A stretch of DNA of 64,000 nt from an uncultured Bacteroidota bacterium (GTDB lineage Bacteria > Bacteroidota > Bacteroidia > JABEUT01), in contig CAIPDV010000042.1 in NCBI GenBank assembly GCA_903863935.1, positions 1 through 64,000 on the forward strand, written 5' to 3'. The translations under genes and the position numbers were made by a program. The notes under the pieces were generated by a model. That model searched no databases. It saw only the letters and a list, made by a program, of their open reading frames with translations, and was not told the origin of the DNA. Positions 15,626 to 23,925 of this stretch are shown one piece after another. How positions within the stretch are numbered: position 1 is the first letter of the stretch; the number at the start of each line of letters is the position of its first letter.

Positions 15626-18046
15626 ATGAAGAAATATTATAACCGGAATCTGAAATTTGTACTTTGTTTCTTTTCCTTATTAATATTAACCGGTGTAAAG
15701 GCTGTGAATGTAAATTATTATCCGAAGGCCGGAAACACAGATCTGTCGCAAGTATCGCAATGGACCACAAGTGTGAATGGAATAGGTGGAACTTCCCCAG
15801 TCAATTTTTCTACTGCAAACCATACTTTCAATATAACAGGCGTTACTAACTCCTCCCCTACTATTGCGGCGAGCTGGACTGTTAGCGGAACAGGATCAAT
15901 ACTAATTATTGGCGATGGAATAACCGCGGTCAATTTTATTATTCCTTCCGCATATAAGGTTACAGGTAAGCTAAGTAATATTACTGCCAATGCCACACTA
16001 ACAATAAGCAACTCCAACAGCCTTACCGGTATTACATGGCCTTCCAATCTTGACCCTACAAGTACAGTAGACTTTTTAAACCTTAACAGCTTTACGCTTC
16101 CCATTTTAACAGCTACCACTACCGGATATGGAAATATCATTTTCGATAAATCCTCGGTGAATAACGTTATTATTGCCAATGTGGCCTTTGCAGGTAATCT
16201 TACCCTTCAAAATACGGGTTCATTTAACTCCACTTTTCTATCTCCCGATTTAAGAGGAAACGCAGACCAAACCATCACAGGCAATAACTTAACACTTACA
16301 GTAAATAACTTTATTGATACCCTTAAAACAGGCGGGAACATTATTCTAGCCCCAAATACTCCCATTAATTTTGACAAGGATATGTGGCTTAAACAAAGTG
16401 GGCCGGCAAACCAGTTTATGGATGGAGGTAACACGCTTTCATGCCTGGGGAATCTGAATATGAATGGACTTGCATCCGGATACAATTTTACCGGAACCAT
16501 GATTATTGCAGGCAGCCAGGGAACAACTCCTCAAAAACTGGATGATGATAACCAATATTCCTCACCGGGAGCCATAGTGGCCGCATTCAATAACCTTGTA
16601 ATTAATTGCAGCAACCCTGTTCAATTTATTACCAACGCTGCCAATGAAACAATAACCATTAACGGTAACTTTATTGTAGCATCTTCGGGAAACCACACCG
16701 TTACCCTCTGCACAACCAGCGCAGCAACAGGAAATCATACTTTTAATTTTCTGGGAGATTTTATGAATAACCAGAACATGCCGCTGAACTTTAATGCAGC
16801 AACAGTATATTCATTTAATGGGAATAACGGGCAAACCATTAGCACTGTTGCAACTTATGAAACTTTCACCAACCTTACTATTAACGACCCTTCAGGAATT
16901 ACATTAAGTTCCCCAATAAATGTGTCAGGTATTCTCAATCTTTCAAATGGAATAATAAATGCGAACGATACAACGGATGTTTTATTATTAAAATCAACCG
17001 CAAGCTGCCCTGTCGGCGGTTCTGTAAACTCCTATGTTAATGGCCCTGTTGCAAAAATAGGGAACAGCCCTTTTGAATTTCCGGTTGGTGCCAGCGGCCG
17101 ATTTATGCCATTGGCTATAAGTGCGCCTGCTACAAATACTGATACAATTACAGTAGATTATATTTTTGATGTTCCGGTAAATTCAATGTCGGTGGCTGCA
17201 CCGCTAACTAATGTTAGTTCGCTCGAATATTGGTATATCACGCAAAGCGTTGCAACCGATACTGTGAGCCTAACCCTCTATTGGCAAACAGGAAACTTGA
17301 GCGGTATCTATTATTACGATTCTACTTTACGTGTAGCCAATTACAATGGTGGATTATGGCATAACCTTGGCAACACTGCTGTTTCCGGAATATTTCCCGG
17401 TGCGGGAAGTGTTACATCTGCTACTGAAGTTACCGGAATGAACGGACAATTCACCTTCGGGAATTCCAACAATAATACCAACCCATTGCCAATTTCCCTT
17501 AGTTCTTTTACGGCAAATTACATGACGGAAAATAATTCTGTACTAACAGAATGGACTGTCGAATCTCAGTTAAACAACAAGGAATTTGTAATAGAAAAAA
17601 CACAGGACGGAACCAACTACACTGAAGTAGCCAGAACTCCTGGTGCCGGAACAACCGCAATGCCTCAATCTTATTCGGCATATGATTATAGTCCGTCTGA
17701 AGGAATATCGTACTACCGTTTAAAGCAAATAGATGTGGATGGAAACTCGTCAGAATTTACTCCAGTACCTGTTTACATAAATACAAAACAATACAGCACT
17801 ATCACCTTATATCCTAATCCTGTGAATGATCTAGCCAACCTTAATTATATTTCAGAGGACGGAGAACCTATTACTATATGCATTACTGACATGACAGGAA
17901 GAACACTATGTTGCAAAACTTATTCAGACGTAAAAAAGGGTGAAAATAATTTTCTCATTAATACCTCCGGATTGATCAGTGGTGTATATTTTATGAAAAT
18001 CAATTCACCTCAAAAGAATAATTGTTTGAAGTTCATTAAACAATAA
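15626..18046 (+). CDS. T9SS-secreted surface protein with type A sorting domain, 806 aa
   Basis: A signal peptide (LCFFSLLILTGVKA) is followed by ~600 residues of Asn/Thr/Gly-rich beta-helix-like sequence, then a module shared with the next gene (KIGNSPFEFPVGASGRFMPL). A fibronectin-like segment follows (LPISLSSFTANY...NNKEFVIEKTQDG...YYRLKQIDVDG). Residues ~725-806 are a type A C-terminal sorting domain (LYPNPVND, DMTGR, GVYFMKI). Proteins of this kind cross the outer membrane through the type IX system and are attached to the surface or released. No enzymatic motif is seen, so an adhesin or matrix role is a guess. A 94-bp stretch of its tail is identical to the paralogue at 18290. Confidence 0.88.
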   Translation: MKKYYNRNLKFVLCFFSLLILTGVKAVNVNYYPKAGNTDLSQVSQWTTSVNGIGGTSPVNFSTANHTFNITGVTNSSPTIAASWTVSGTGSILIIGDGITAVNFIIPSAYKVTGKLSNITANATLTISNSNSLTGITWPSNLDPTSTVDFLNLNSFTLPILTATTTGYGNIIFDKSSVNNVIIANVAFAGNLTLQNTGSFNSTFLSPDLRGNADQTITGNNLTLTVNNFIDTLKTGGNIILAPNTPINFDKDMWLKQSGPANQFMDGGNTLSCLGNLNMNGLASGYNFTGTMIIAGSQGTTPQKLDDDNQYSSPGAIVAAFNNLVINCSNPVQFITNAANETITINGNFIVASSGNHTVTLCTTSAATGNHTFNFLGDFMNNQNMPLNFNAATVYSFNGNNGQTISTVATYETFTNLTINDPSGITLSSPINVSGILNLSNGIINANDTTDVLLLKSTASCPVGGSVNSYVNGPVAKIGNSPFEFPVGASGRFMPLAISAPATNTDTITVDYIFDVPVNSMSVAAPLTNVSSLEYWYITQSVATDTVSLTLYWQTGNLSGIYYYDSTLRVANYNGGLWHNLGNTAVSGIFPGAGSVTSATEVTGMNGQFTFGNSNNNTNPLPISLSSFTANYMTENNSVLTEWTVESQLNNKEFVIEKTQDGTNYTEVARTPGAGTTAMPQSYSAYDYSPSEGISYYRLKQIDVDGNSSEFTPVPVYINTKQYSTITLYPNPVNDLANLNYISEDGEPITICITDMTGRTLCCKTYSDVKKGENNFLINTSGLISGVYFMKINSPQKNNCLKFIKQ
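17861..17954 (+). repeat. 94-bp block identical to 20168-20261
   Basis: Part of the T9SS tail coding region. The block is identical over 94 bases with the paralogue while the flanking bases differ at many third positions, which indicates recent gene conversion or partial duplication. Confidence 0.9.
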
Positions 18047-18257
18047 TCCCCGAAACCGATACAATAGAGGCTTTAACAGGCATCTGAATTTTATAAATTC
18101 TTTTTATTTATCATTAAGGGAACATTCCCTTAATATATACCCAATTTTATTTTGAAGGATATAACTTAGTGATAAGCGGGTATTTTCATTTTTTCAATGC
18201 TTTTTTATTGACAGAATAAATAACATTTGCATGTAATTTCAGGTAACATTCAGGGGG

Positions 18258-18265
18258 TAGTTTTG
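18258..18265 (+). promoter_or_regulatory. Promoter -7 element TAGTTTTG
   Basis: Exact TAnnTTTG match, 24 bases before the ATG at 18290. Confidence 0.55.
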
Positions 18266-18289
18266 CATCACACCTGTTAAACCCACCTC

Positions 18290-20353
18290 ATGAAAACAAT
18301 TGCCACTTTAAAGTGCTTTATCACTTTGTTATTTACGGGAGCATTTTTGCTGGCCTGTAATGATACTTCAGCCGTTACAAATACCTATAATTCCTCCGGA
18401 AATTATTCAACTACAGGAAACTGGAGTTTAGGGCATGTGCCTCTTGCGGGCGAAGATATTGTTATTAATGCAAACTGCACTATTAGTTCAGCTGTTACAA
18501 CTCCACTATTGAATAGCGTGACAGTTAATGCAGGTAAAACCCTTGGGTTTTCATCCAATTCCACTATAAATATAACAACACTTACCGTTTACGGAACTCT
18601 GTCTAACACAACCGCCAACACTATTATTATTAATGCAGTAAATGTTGCCCTAGACGCAACCACGGGAGCTGGGGATATTGAATTAGGAAGTAATTCATCT
18701 TCGAGCACAACCATAAACATTACCGGAAATCTCACGGGTGTATCGGGTGGGTACATTCATCACACAACGGGTGGTTCGACCGGAATTGTAAATTTTAACG
18801 GAAGTAATGTAATTCAAACCTGGAGCGATGCAACTACGTTTGCGGATAAAGTAAATTTTAATGTTAATGGTACCCATAACTCATTGCAACTTCTTACCGC
18901 CGCAACTTTATCTCCAAAAAGTACAGTCACCGTTTCTTCCGGTGATACATTAGACTGTCAGACCTTTTCACTTTCCAGCATGACCAACGCTGCCGGAGGA
19001 GTTACAATTTCCAGCGGTGCTGCAATTAAAATTGGAAACACAAGCGGACTCAACGGAAATGTTTCAACTGCCAACGGAGGTAATTCATTCAGTTCCGGAG
19101 GCACTTATATTTTTTCCGGAAGCACCAACCAGGTAACAGGAACGGAATTACCCTCCTCTATTGCTAACCTTACAATCCGCAACACGGGAAGTGCGGGCTC
19201 CAATATTGTTTCAACCTCTCAGGCAATTAACGTAACAGGAATTTTTACTTTAGGCGGCGGACTTTTAAGCACCAGCAGTACCAACTTGCTAACGCTTACA
19301 GCTACGGCATCATCCACAAACGGAACAACGGCATCGTATGTTGAAGGGCCGATGGCTAAAACAGGCAACACGGTATTTGTGTTTCCAATTGGAAAAAGTT
19401 CAAGGTTTATGCCTTTGGGAATAAGCGCACCGGCTACAATTACCAACACCATCACTTCGGAATATTTCTTTGCCACCCCAACAAACCCTTATTCGGTTAA
19501 TGCGCCCCTTATCAGCGCAAGCCTTTTGGAATACTGGATAATGACTGAAACAGTTACTGCAAATTCCATTGACGTTATCCTTAACTGGCAAAACGGGCCC
19601 AAAAGCGGGATTTATACTTACACCACTGCCGCATTACATGTAGCCGATTATACCGGGGGGGCCTGGCATGATCTTGGAGCAAGTGCGGTAAGTGGCACTT
19701 ATCCTGGTGCCGGAAGTGTTACAGCTAACAGTACGATAACTAATTTCAGTTCTTTACCCATAACATTTGGCTCTATTAACAGCACAAATCCGCTTCCAAT
19801 TACCCTTTCTTCTTTTAATGCAACTTATATGGAGGAAAGCAAATCTGTACTTATCAACTTTGTAGTAGCTTCCCAACTTAACAACAAGGAATTTGTAATT
19901 GAAAAAACCGAGGATGGAATTAATTATATTGAAGTTGCAACCATTGCCGGTGAAGGAACAACCCCTTTTTCAAATTCGTATTCTGCGTATGATCCAAGCC
20001 CTTCGGAAGGCATATCTTACTACCGTTTAAAACAAATTGATGTGGATGGAAATGCGACAGAATTTGCTCCCGTTCCTGTTTATATAAATACAAAACAAAA
20101 TAGCAATATTATTTTATACCCTAATCCTGGGAATGATTTAACCAACCTTAATTATATTTCCGAGGATGGAGAACCTATTACTATATGCATTACTGACATG
20201 ACAGGAAGAACACTATGTTGCAAAACTTATTCAGACGTAAAAAAGGGTGAAAATAATTTTCCCATTAACACCTCCGGTTTGAGCAGTGGTGTGTATTTTA
20301 TGAAAATCAATTCACCTCAAAAGAGTAATTGTTTGAAGTTTATTAAGCAATAA
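18290..20353 (+). CDS. T9SS-secreted surface protein, paralogue of 15626, 687 aa
   Basis: The N-terminus after the signal (YNSSGNYSTTGNWSLGHVPLAGED) resembles the G8-like beta domain often found at the front of T9SS cargo, followed by Ser/Thr/Asn-rich beta-helix sequence. From about residue 330 it is co-linear with the 806-residue paralogue: FPIGKSSRFMPLGISAPAT, then the fibronectin-like unit NNKEFVIEKTEDG, then the type A sorting domain at ~606-687. Odd point: the signal peptide ends FLLACNDTS, a plausible lipobox, so the protein might be a lipoprotein as well as a T9SS substrate. A Spase I cut after TSAV is the alternative. No catalytic motif is visible. Confidence 0.87.
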   Translation: MKTIATLKCFITLLFTGAFLLACNDTSAVTNTYNSSGNYSTTGNWSLGHVPLAGEDIVINANCTISSAVTTPLLNSVTVNAGKTLGFSSNSTINITTLTVYGTLSNTTANTIIINAVNVALDATTGAGDIELGSNSSSSTTINITGNLTGVSGGYIHHTTGGSTGIVNFNGSNVIQTWSDATTFADKVNFNVNGTHNSLQLLTAATLSPKSTVTVSSGDTLDCQTFSLSSMTNAAGGVTISSGAAIKIGNTSGLNGNVSTANGGNSFSSGGTYIFSGSTNQVTGTELPSSIANLTIRNTGSAGSNIVSTSQAINVTGIFTLGGGLLSTSSTNLLTLTATASSTNGTTASYVEGPMAKTGNTVFVFPIGKSSRFMPLGISAPATITNTITSEYFFATPTNPYSVNAPLISASLLEYWIMTETVTANSIDVILNWQNGPKSGIYTYTTAALHVADYTGGAWHDLGASAVSGTYPGAGSVTANSTITNFSSLPITFGSINSTNPLPITLSSFNATYMEESKSVLINFVVASQLNNKEFVIEKTEDGINYIEVATIAGEGTTPFSNSYSAYDPSPSEGISYYRLKQIDVDGNATEFAPVPVYINTKQNSNIILYPNPGNDLTNLNYISEDGEPITICITDMTGRTLCCKTYSDVKKGENNFPINTSGLSSGVYFMKINSPQKSNCLKFIKQ
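20168..20261 (+). repeat. 94-bp block identical to 17861-17954
   Basis: Second copy of the homogenised block, in the sorting-domain coding region of the shorter paralogue. Confidence 0.9.
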
Positions 20354-20491
20354 CAAATTCTTACTTACTCATAGCTGAATATCAATTGCAAAGGAGGCAA
20401 TTTTAAAAACATGCTCCAATTGCTTGTATCTTTTTCAAACTGCCGTATTATGAAGTATGATTCATCTAGTCTTAAAATGAATCATTCATCT

Positions 20492-20499
20492 TACATTTG
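20492..20499 (+). promoter_or_regulatory. Promoter -7 element TACATTTG
   Basis: Exact TAnnTTTG match ending 5 bases before the A of the ATG at 20504. A second in-frame ATG at 20525 would give a 25-base leader instead. Confidence 0.5.
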
Positions 20500-20503
20500 A
20501 AAA

Positions 20504-21697
20504 ATGAAATTAAATCCAGTTGCCATGAAATTAACAACATCCTTTTTCTGCATCACTTTTTTAACTATTATTTTTATTAACCCTTGCATCGCTGGCAGAC
20601 ACACTAGCGATTCGCATGTAAAAGGCTGGATGCTGGTAATTAAAAAAGGTAAAGGGTATCAAAGTGGTATTGATAAAAATATAAAACACTCGGGAACAGG
20701 CTCTGCTTTTATAGAATCAAATACAAAAAAAAGAGATCCGCAAAGCTGGGCCAACTTGATGCAGGTAGTGAAGTCTGCTCCCTATAAAGGAAAAAGAATG
20801 CGATTGACCGCTTGGGTGAAAACCGGATCCAAAACGCAGATAGTTACCTTATGGATGGGAGTAAGCCATACAACAACTACCAGCACGCCAGGCGTAAATA
20901 ATTTGATAAAAGGCATGGAAGACTGGCAGCAATGCTCATTGGTAATGGATGTTGATACTTCATCCGATTACATGGAATATGGCGTTATTCTTCCCGATAG
21001 TGGAAAGGTTTGGATTGATGATGTAACAATTGAACAGGTTGATAAAAGCGTTCCCGTTACGGTTGATATTTTTAAAACACACATGGCTTCTACCAATCTT
21101 AGTTTCGAAAATGTGTCTCAAACTGGAACACCTGAAAATTGGTGGGGTACCATTAATATCAATGGCTATACAGTTAAAAGCGATCGCGCTATTTTTCACG
21201 ATGGGGCACTATCGGCATGTCTCAGTTTTAAAAACCAAAAAATCAGCAAGGCTGATTGGGGCACTATTACAGGTAGCATGAAACCTGACAGCTTTAAAGG
21301 ACACCGGGTGAGAATGTCAGGATGGTTGAAAACGGACAGCGTGAGTGATTGGGCTGGGTTGTGGATGCGCGTTGATGGAAAAGATTTTAAACAGGTGCTG
21401 GCATTCGATAATATGCAGGAGCGAGGCGTAAAAGGAACAACTGACTGGAAAAAATATGAGATAGTGCTGGAAGTCCCCCAGGATGCAACAAACATAAATT
21501 TCGGAGCACTATTATGTGGGAAAGGAAAACTGTGGCTTGACGAAATAAAATTCGAAATAGTGGGGAATGATATTCCTTCTACAAGCACTTATACTTCCAA
21601 AGGGAAACATCTTTCAGCCGGAAAGATAAAGAAGCTCGAAAAAGAAAGAGCAGATAATGCCCATGATATTTTAGTAAATGGCGACTTTGAAGGGTAA
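20504..21697 (+). CDS. Secreted protein with two jelly-roll (CBM-like) domains
   Basis: A 397-residue protein with a signal peptide (FFCITFLTIIFINPCIAG). The mature part is two related ~160-residue beta-sandwich domains. Domain 1 contains KHSGTGSAFIES, GKRMRLTAWVKTG, MEDWQQCSLVMDV and GKVWIDDVTIEQV. Domain 2 repeats the order with HDGALSACLSF, GHRVRMSGWLKTD, LWMRVDG, GTTDWKKYEIVLEV and GKLWLDEIKFEIV. This looks like the carbohydrate-binding-like jelly-roll that in Bacteroidota is often attached to regulators or hydrolases; here it stands alone. No catalytic domain is present. Which of two ATGs (20504 or 20525) is used is open. Confidence 0.78.
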   Translation: MKLNPVAMKLTTSFFCITFLTIIFINPCIAGRHTSDSHVKGWMLVIKKGKGYQSGIDKNIKHSGTGSAFIESNTKKRDPQSWANLMQVVKSAPYKGKRMRLTAWVKTGSKTQIVTLWMGVSHTTTTSTPGVNNLIKGMEDWQQCSLVMDVDTSSDYMEYGVILPDSGKVWIDDVTIEQVDKSVPVTVDIFKTHMASTNLSFENVSQTGTPENWWGTININGYTVKSDRAIFHDGALSACLSFKNQKISKADWGTITGSMKPDSFKGHRVRMSGWLKTDSVSDWAGLWMRVDGKDFKQVLAFDNMQERGVKGTTDWKKYEIVLEVPQDATNINFGALLCGKGKLWLDEIKFEIVGNDIPSTSTYTSKGKHLSAGKIKKLEKERADNAHDILVNGDFEG

Positions 21698-21702
21698 TAG
21701 CA

Positions 21703-23700
21703 TTACCTGCTAGTTCTCATTGTTTCAATAGTTGAGTAAGGCACCATGATATAGGAATCATATAAACCAATCTCCGCTTTTTTACTATTAATCAGGTCAA
21801 GTATATCTTTGTGCCCGTCTGCTTTCTTTAACATATCGCCCCAGTTAAATGAATTCAACAAAAGGGCAGAATGATCATTGAGGTATTCCTGGTGTATAAT
21901 AAGATCGGCAAATTCATCTCTTGAACTAAATGTAAAATAGGGCTTGTCAGCTTTCAGCAATCCTGCATTATAAGCATCCTTCATTCTTGTTATGAGCTTT
22001 TTGTATTCTTGTCCCATGAATCCTTTTCTCGGATCAATTTTACTCATATCGCCCAGTTGTAAAGCAATCCATTCCAGCATTATTGAATAAGTTTTTCCTT
22101 TGGTTTCCGGGAAATCGTAAGTAAAATAACTACCTTCTCTTAGGAAATTATACCCGGCAGAATCCTTTACATGAGTTGCCATGTGATACCCTCCACCGTG
22201 GAACAATACTTTCGAGCTCTTGAGATATTTCCCGAAAACATGCTCATCCGTCAGGTTGTGAATGATGCCTTTCTGGCGGGTAGCCATATAGTCTGTTTTA
22301 CAGTCTAATGTTGTTTGTAAATTATTAATCACATTTTGAATATATTCCGAAGTTATGAATGGAAAATCTCCCACCAGTTTCCCTTCCAGAGCATTATCAA
22401 GCAAAGGTTTTATTCCATGCATAAAACCTTCTGTCAACCCTAAATTAAAAAGAGAATCTAACTTGGTTTGATCGGTTACAAGTTTCGTGAAATAGGGCTT
22501 TAAAATGTTATTTAGTGTTGCTTTCCTGTTCCATTCCATGTCTATAAACCCAACCTGGATAGGCTTATCGATATGTGTTTTATTCCAACGGCGTATATCC
22601 TGGTAAAGCAATGAATCATCAACTGTATTTACCTGTTCACTTAAATTATTTTTAAAAAATTCATTCGCTTTTGCATCATCGGTTTGAGAAAGGAAGTAAT
22701 TTACATATGGGGTCAAAGAATATTGCTGCTCAATTATTAAAAGGGGGTAATAATCAGCCTCATTAATGGCGAACAACGCCCTGTTACAAAAATTATGGAC
22801 GAAGGTTGAATAGTGCAATTCCCCCAGGAAAATTACTTTTTTCTCTCTGGCAATTTTCTGGAGCCACGCCAGATCTTTTACGTTTGAAAAATCCGAATTG
22901 ATATCTTCTTCCGAAATTTTTGAGAAACCGATATCCGCAGGATTAAAGAAAGTTTTCTCAACACTATCTTTAGCCGGATATTCACGTATCCCATAATCAT
23001 TAAGTGTTTTAGGACTATTTGCCTTGTCAATGGCCATGGTTCCTATAATTGCGTAAAACTGTTCTTTTCTATCCCGTTCTTTATAAAATGTACCATAGCT
23101 GTTACCTCCGTTTCCCAAACCCAAAATAACATGGAATAGGTTACCCGGGTATTTATCACGGTCTTCCTCGAACCATTTTAAAACAATACCATTTATGCTG
23201 GTTTTATACTTCTCTTCAGCCGCCTTATATGTACTTTCTTCTTCTTTAAAAAACTGTTCGCATTTGGCATCCGCATAAAACTGCTGCAATAGAGTTACGA
23301 ACTTAGTAGCTGCCTTTACACCCCACCTCGATTCCGGGATACTGTCTGTGAATTTAACTGCTGGTTTCAACGATGGTGGCTGCTCAATATACATTGCAAT
23401 TGCCGTCACAGCGTCATAAGCAATTCCATTTGAGTCAATCAAGGTTTTCGCATACGTAATTAATGGATGGTTTTGATATTTATCAAAGTGCTTATGAATA
23501 TCACTAACGTAATTTCCAAAACCTTCCTGGTTGTACTCTTTGCGGCCTGCTAACCGAAAGACGATACTTAATAATTCCACACGTTTGTCAACTTTTGGCT
23601 GCAACCCAGTACCACCTTCGGTAGACTGTGCCAAAACACTACCGGATAGAACCAGCGAACTGAGGCAAATAACAGTTGCCAGAAAAATATTCTTCACCAT
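21703..23700 (-). CDS. Secreted fusion: DUF4932 (protease-like, no HExxH) plus EreA/ChaN-like domain
   Basis: A 665-residue protein with a signal peptide (VICLSSLVLSGSVLAQ). Residues ~40-230 match DUF4932 (VELLSIVFRLAG, NGIAYDAVTAIAMYI, KWFEEDRDKYPGN, VILGLGNGG, FYAIIGT), a family that normally goes on to a zinc-binding HEFxHS motif. Here that motif is missing. From about residue 285 the sequence changes to a domain like erythromycin esterase/ChaN (Tiki superfamily): VIFLGELHYSTFVHNF, LLIIEQQYSLTPY, QVGFIDMEWNRK, KVLFHGGGYHMATHV. The His/Glu pairs of that fold are kept. It could hydrolyse an ester or bind haem; neither can be decided. It converges with the jelly-roll gene, and a GGTAAT-agc-ATTACC hairpin spans both 3' ends. 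Confidence 0.75.
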   Translation of the reverse strand: MVKNIFLATVICLSSLVLSGSVLAQSTEGGTGLQPKVDKRVELLSIVFRLAGRKEYNQEGFGNYVSDIHKHFDKYQNHPLITYAKTLIDSNGIAYDAVTAIAMYIEQPPSLKPAVKFTDSIPESRWGVKAATKFVTLLQQFYADAKCEQFFKEEESTYKAAEEKYKTSINGIVLKWFEEDRDKYPGNLFHVILGLGNGGNSYGTFYKERDRKEQFYAIIGTMAIDKANSPKTLNDYGIREYPAKDSVEKTFFNPADIGFSKISEEDINSDFSNVKDLAWLQKIAREKKVIFLGELHYSTFVHNFCNRALFAINEADYYPLLIIEQQYSLTPYVNYFLSQTDDAKANEFFKNNLSEQVNTVDDSLLYQDIRRWNKTHIDKPIQVGFIDMEWNRKATLNNILKPYFTKLVTDQTKLDSLFNLGLTEGFMHGIKPLLDNALEGKLVGDFPFITSEYIQNVINNLQTTLDCKTDYMATRQKGIIHNLTDEHVFGKYLKSSKVLFHGGGYHMATHVKDSAGYNFLREGSYFTYDFPETKGKTYSIMLEWIALQLGDMSKIDPRKGFMGQEYKKLITRMKDAYNAGLLKADKPYFTFSSRDEFADLIIHQEYLNDHSALLLNSFNWGDMLKKADGHKDILDLINSKKAEIGLYDSYIMVPYSTIETMRTSR

Positions 23701-23738
23701 TTTATTTCAGGTATTACTACCTATTGTTGTCCTAAAAC

Positions 23739-23771
23739 AAAAAGTGAAGATTTTTTAGGTCTTCACTTTTT
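23739..23771 (-). terminator. Rho-independent terminator of the tRNA-Arg transcript
   Basis: A perfect 12-bp stem (AAAAAGTGAAGA / TCTTCACTTTTT) with a 9-base loop. Read on the minus strand the stem is followed by TTTTTGTTTT, placing it 3' of tRNA-Arg and before the start of the DUF4932 fusion gene. Confidence 0.8.
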
Positions 23772-23802
23772 TAATGTAAGTCTTTTATTATCAGACTTTT
23801 AG

Positions 23803-23874
23803 TGCCCCCGATAGGAATCGAACCTATATCAAAAGTTTAGGAAACTTCTATTCTATCCATTGAACTACGGCGGC
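23803..23874 (-). tRNA. tRNA-Arg (anticodon CCT)
   Basis: Minus-strand cloverleaf: acceptor GCCGCCG against CGGGGGC, D-arm GTTCAATGGATAGAAT, anticodon stem GAAGT/ACTTT with loop TTCCTAA (anticodon CCT, reading AGG), T-arm ATAGG-TTCGATT-CCTAT. Position 4 against 69 is G-G, a mismatch in the acceptor stem; all other pairs form. CCA is not encoded. A strong terminator follows. Confidence 0.93.
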
Positions 23875-23884
23875 AGTATCTGAA

Positions 23885-23912
23885 CTAATAACTAAGAGTG
23901 AAGAGCTAAGAG
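23885..23912. repeat. Heptamer array (CTAAGAG type)
   Basis: CTAATAA, CTAAGAG, TGAAGAG, CTAAGAG in phase, between tRNA-Arg and the 3' end of metG. Confidence 0.65.
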
Positions 23913-23925
23913 TTTTATGCATTTT

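Noticed and set aside
15718-16179. Open frame on the minus strand inside the first T9SS protein gene
   Set aside because: Antisense shadow of a repetitive Asn/Thr-rich gene, with no start context.
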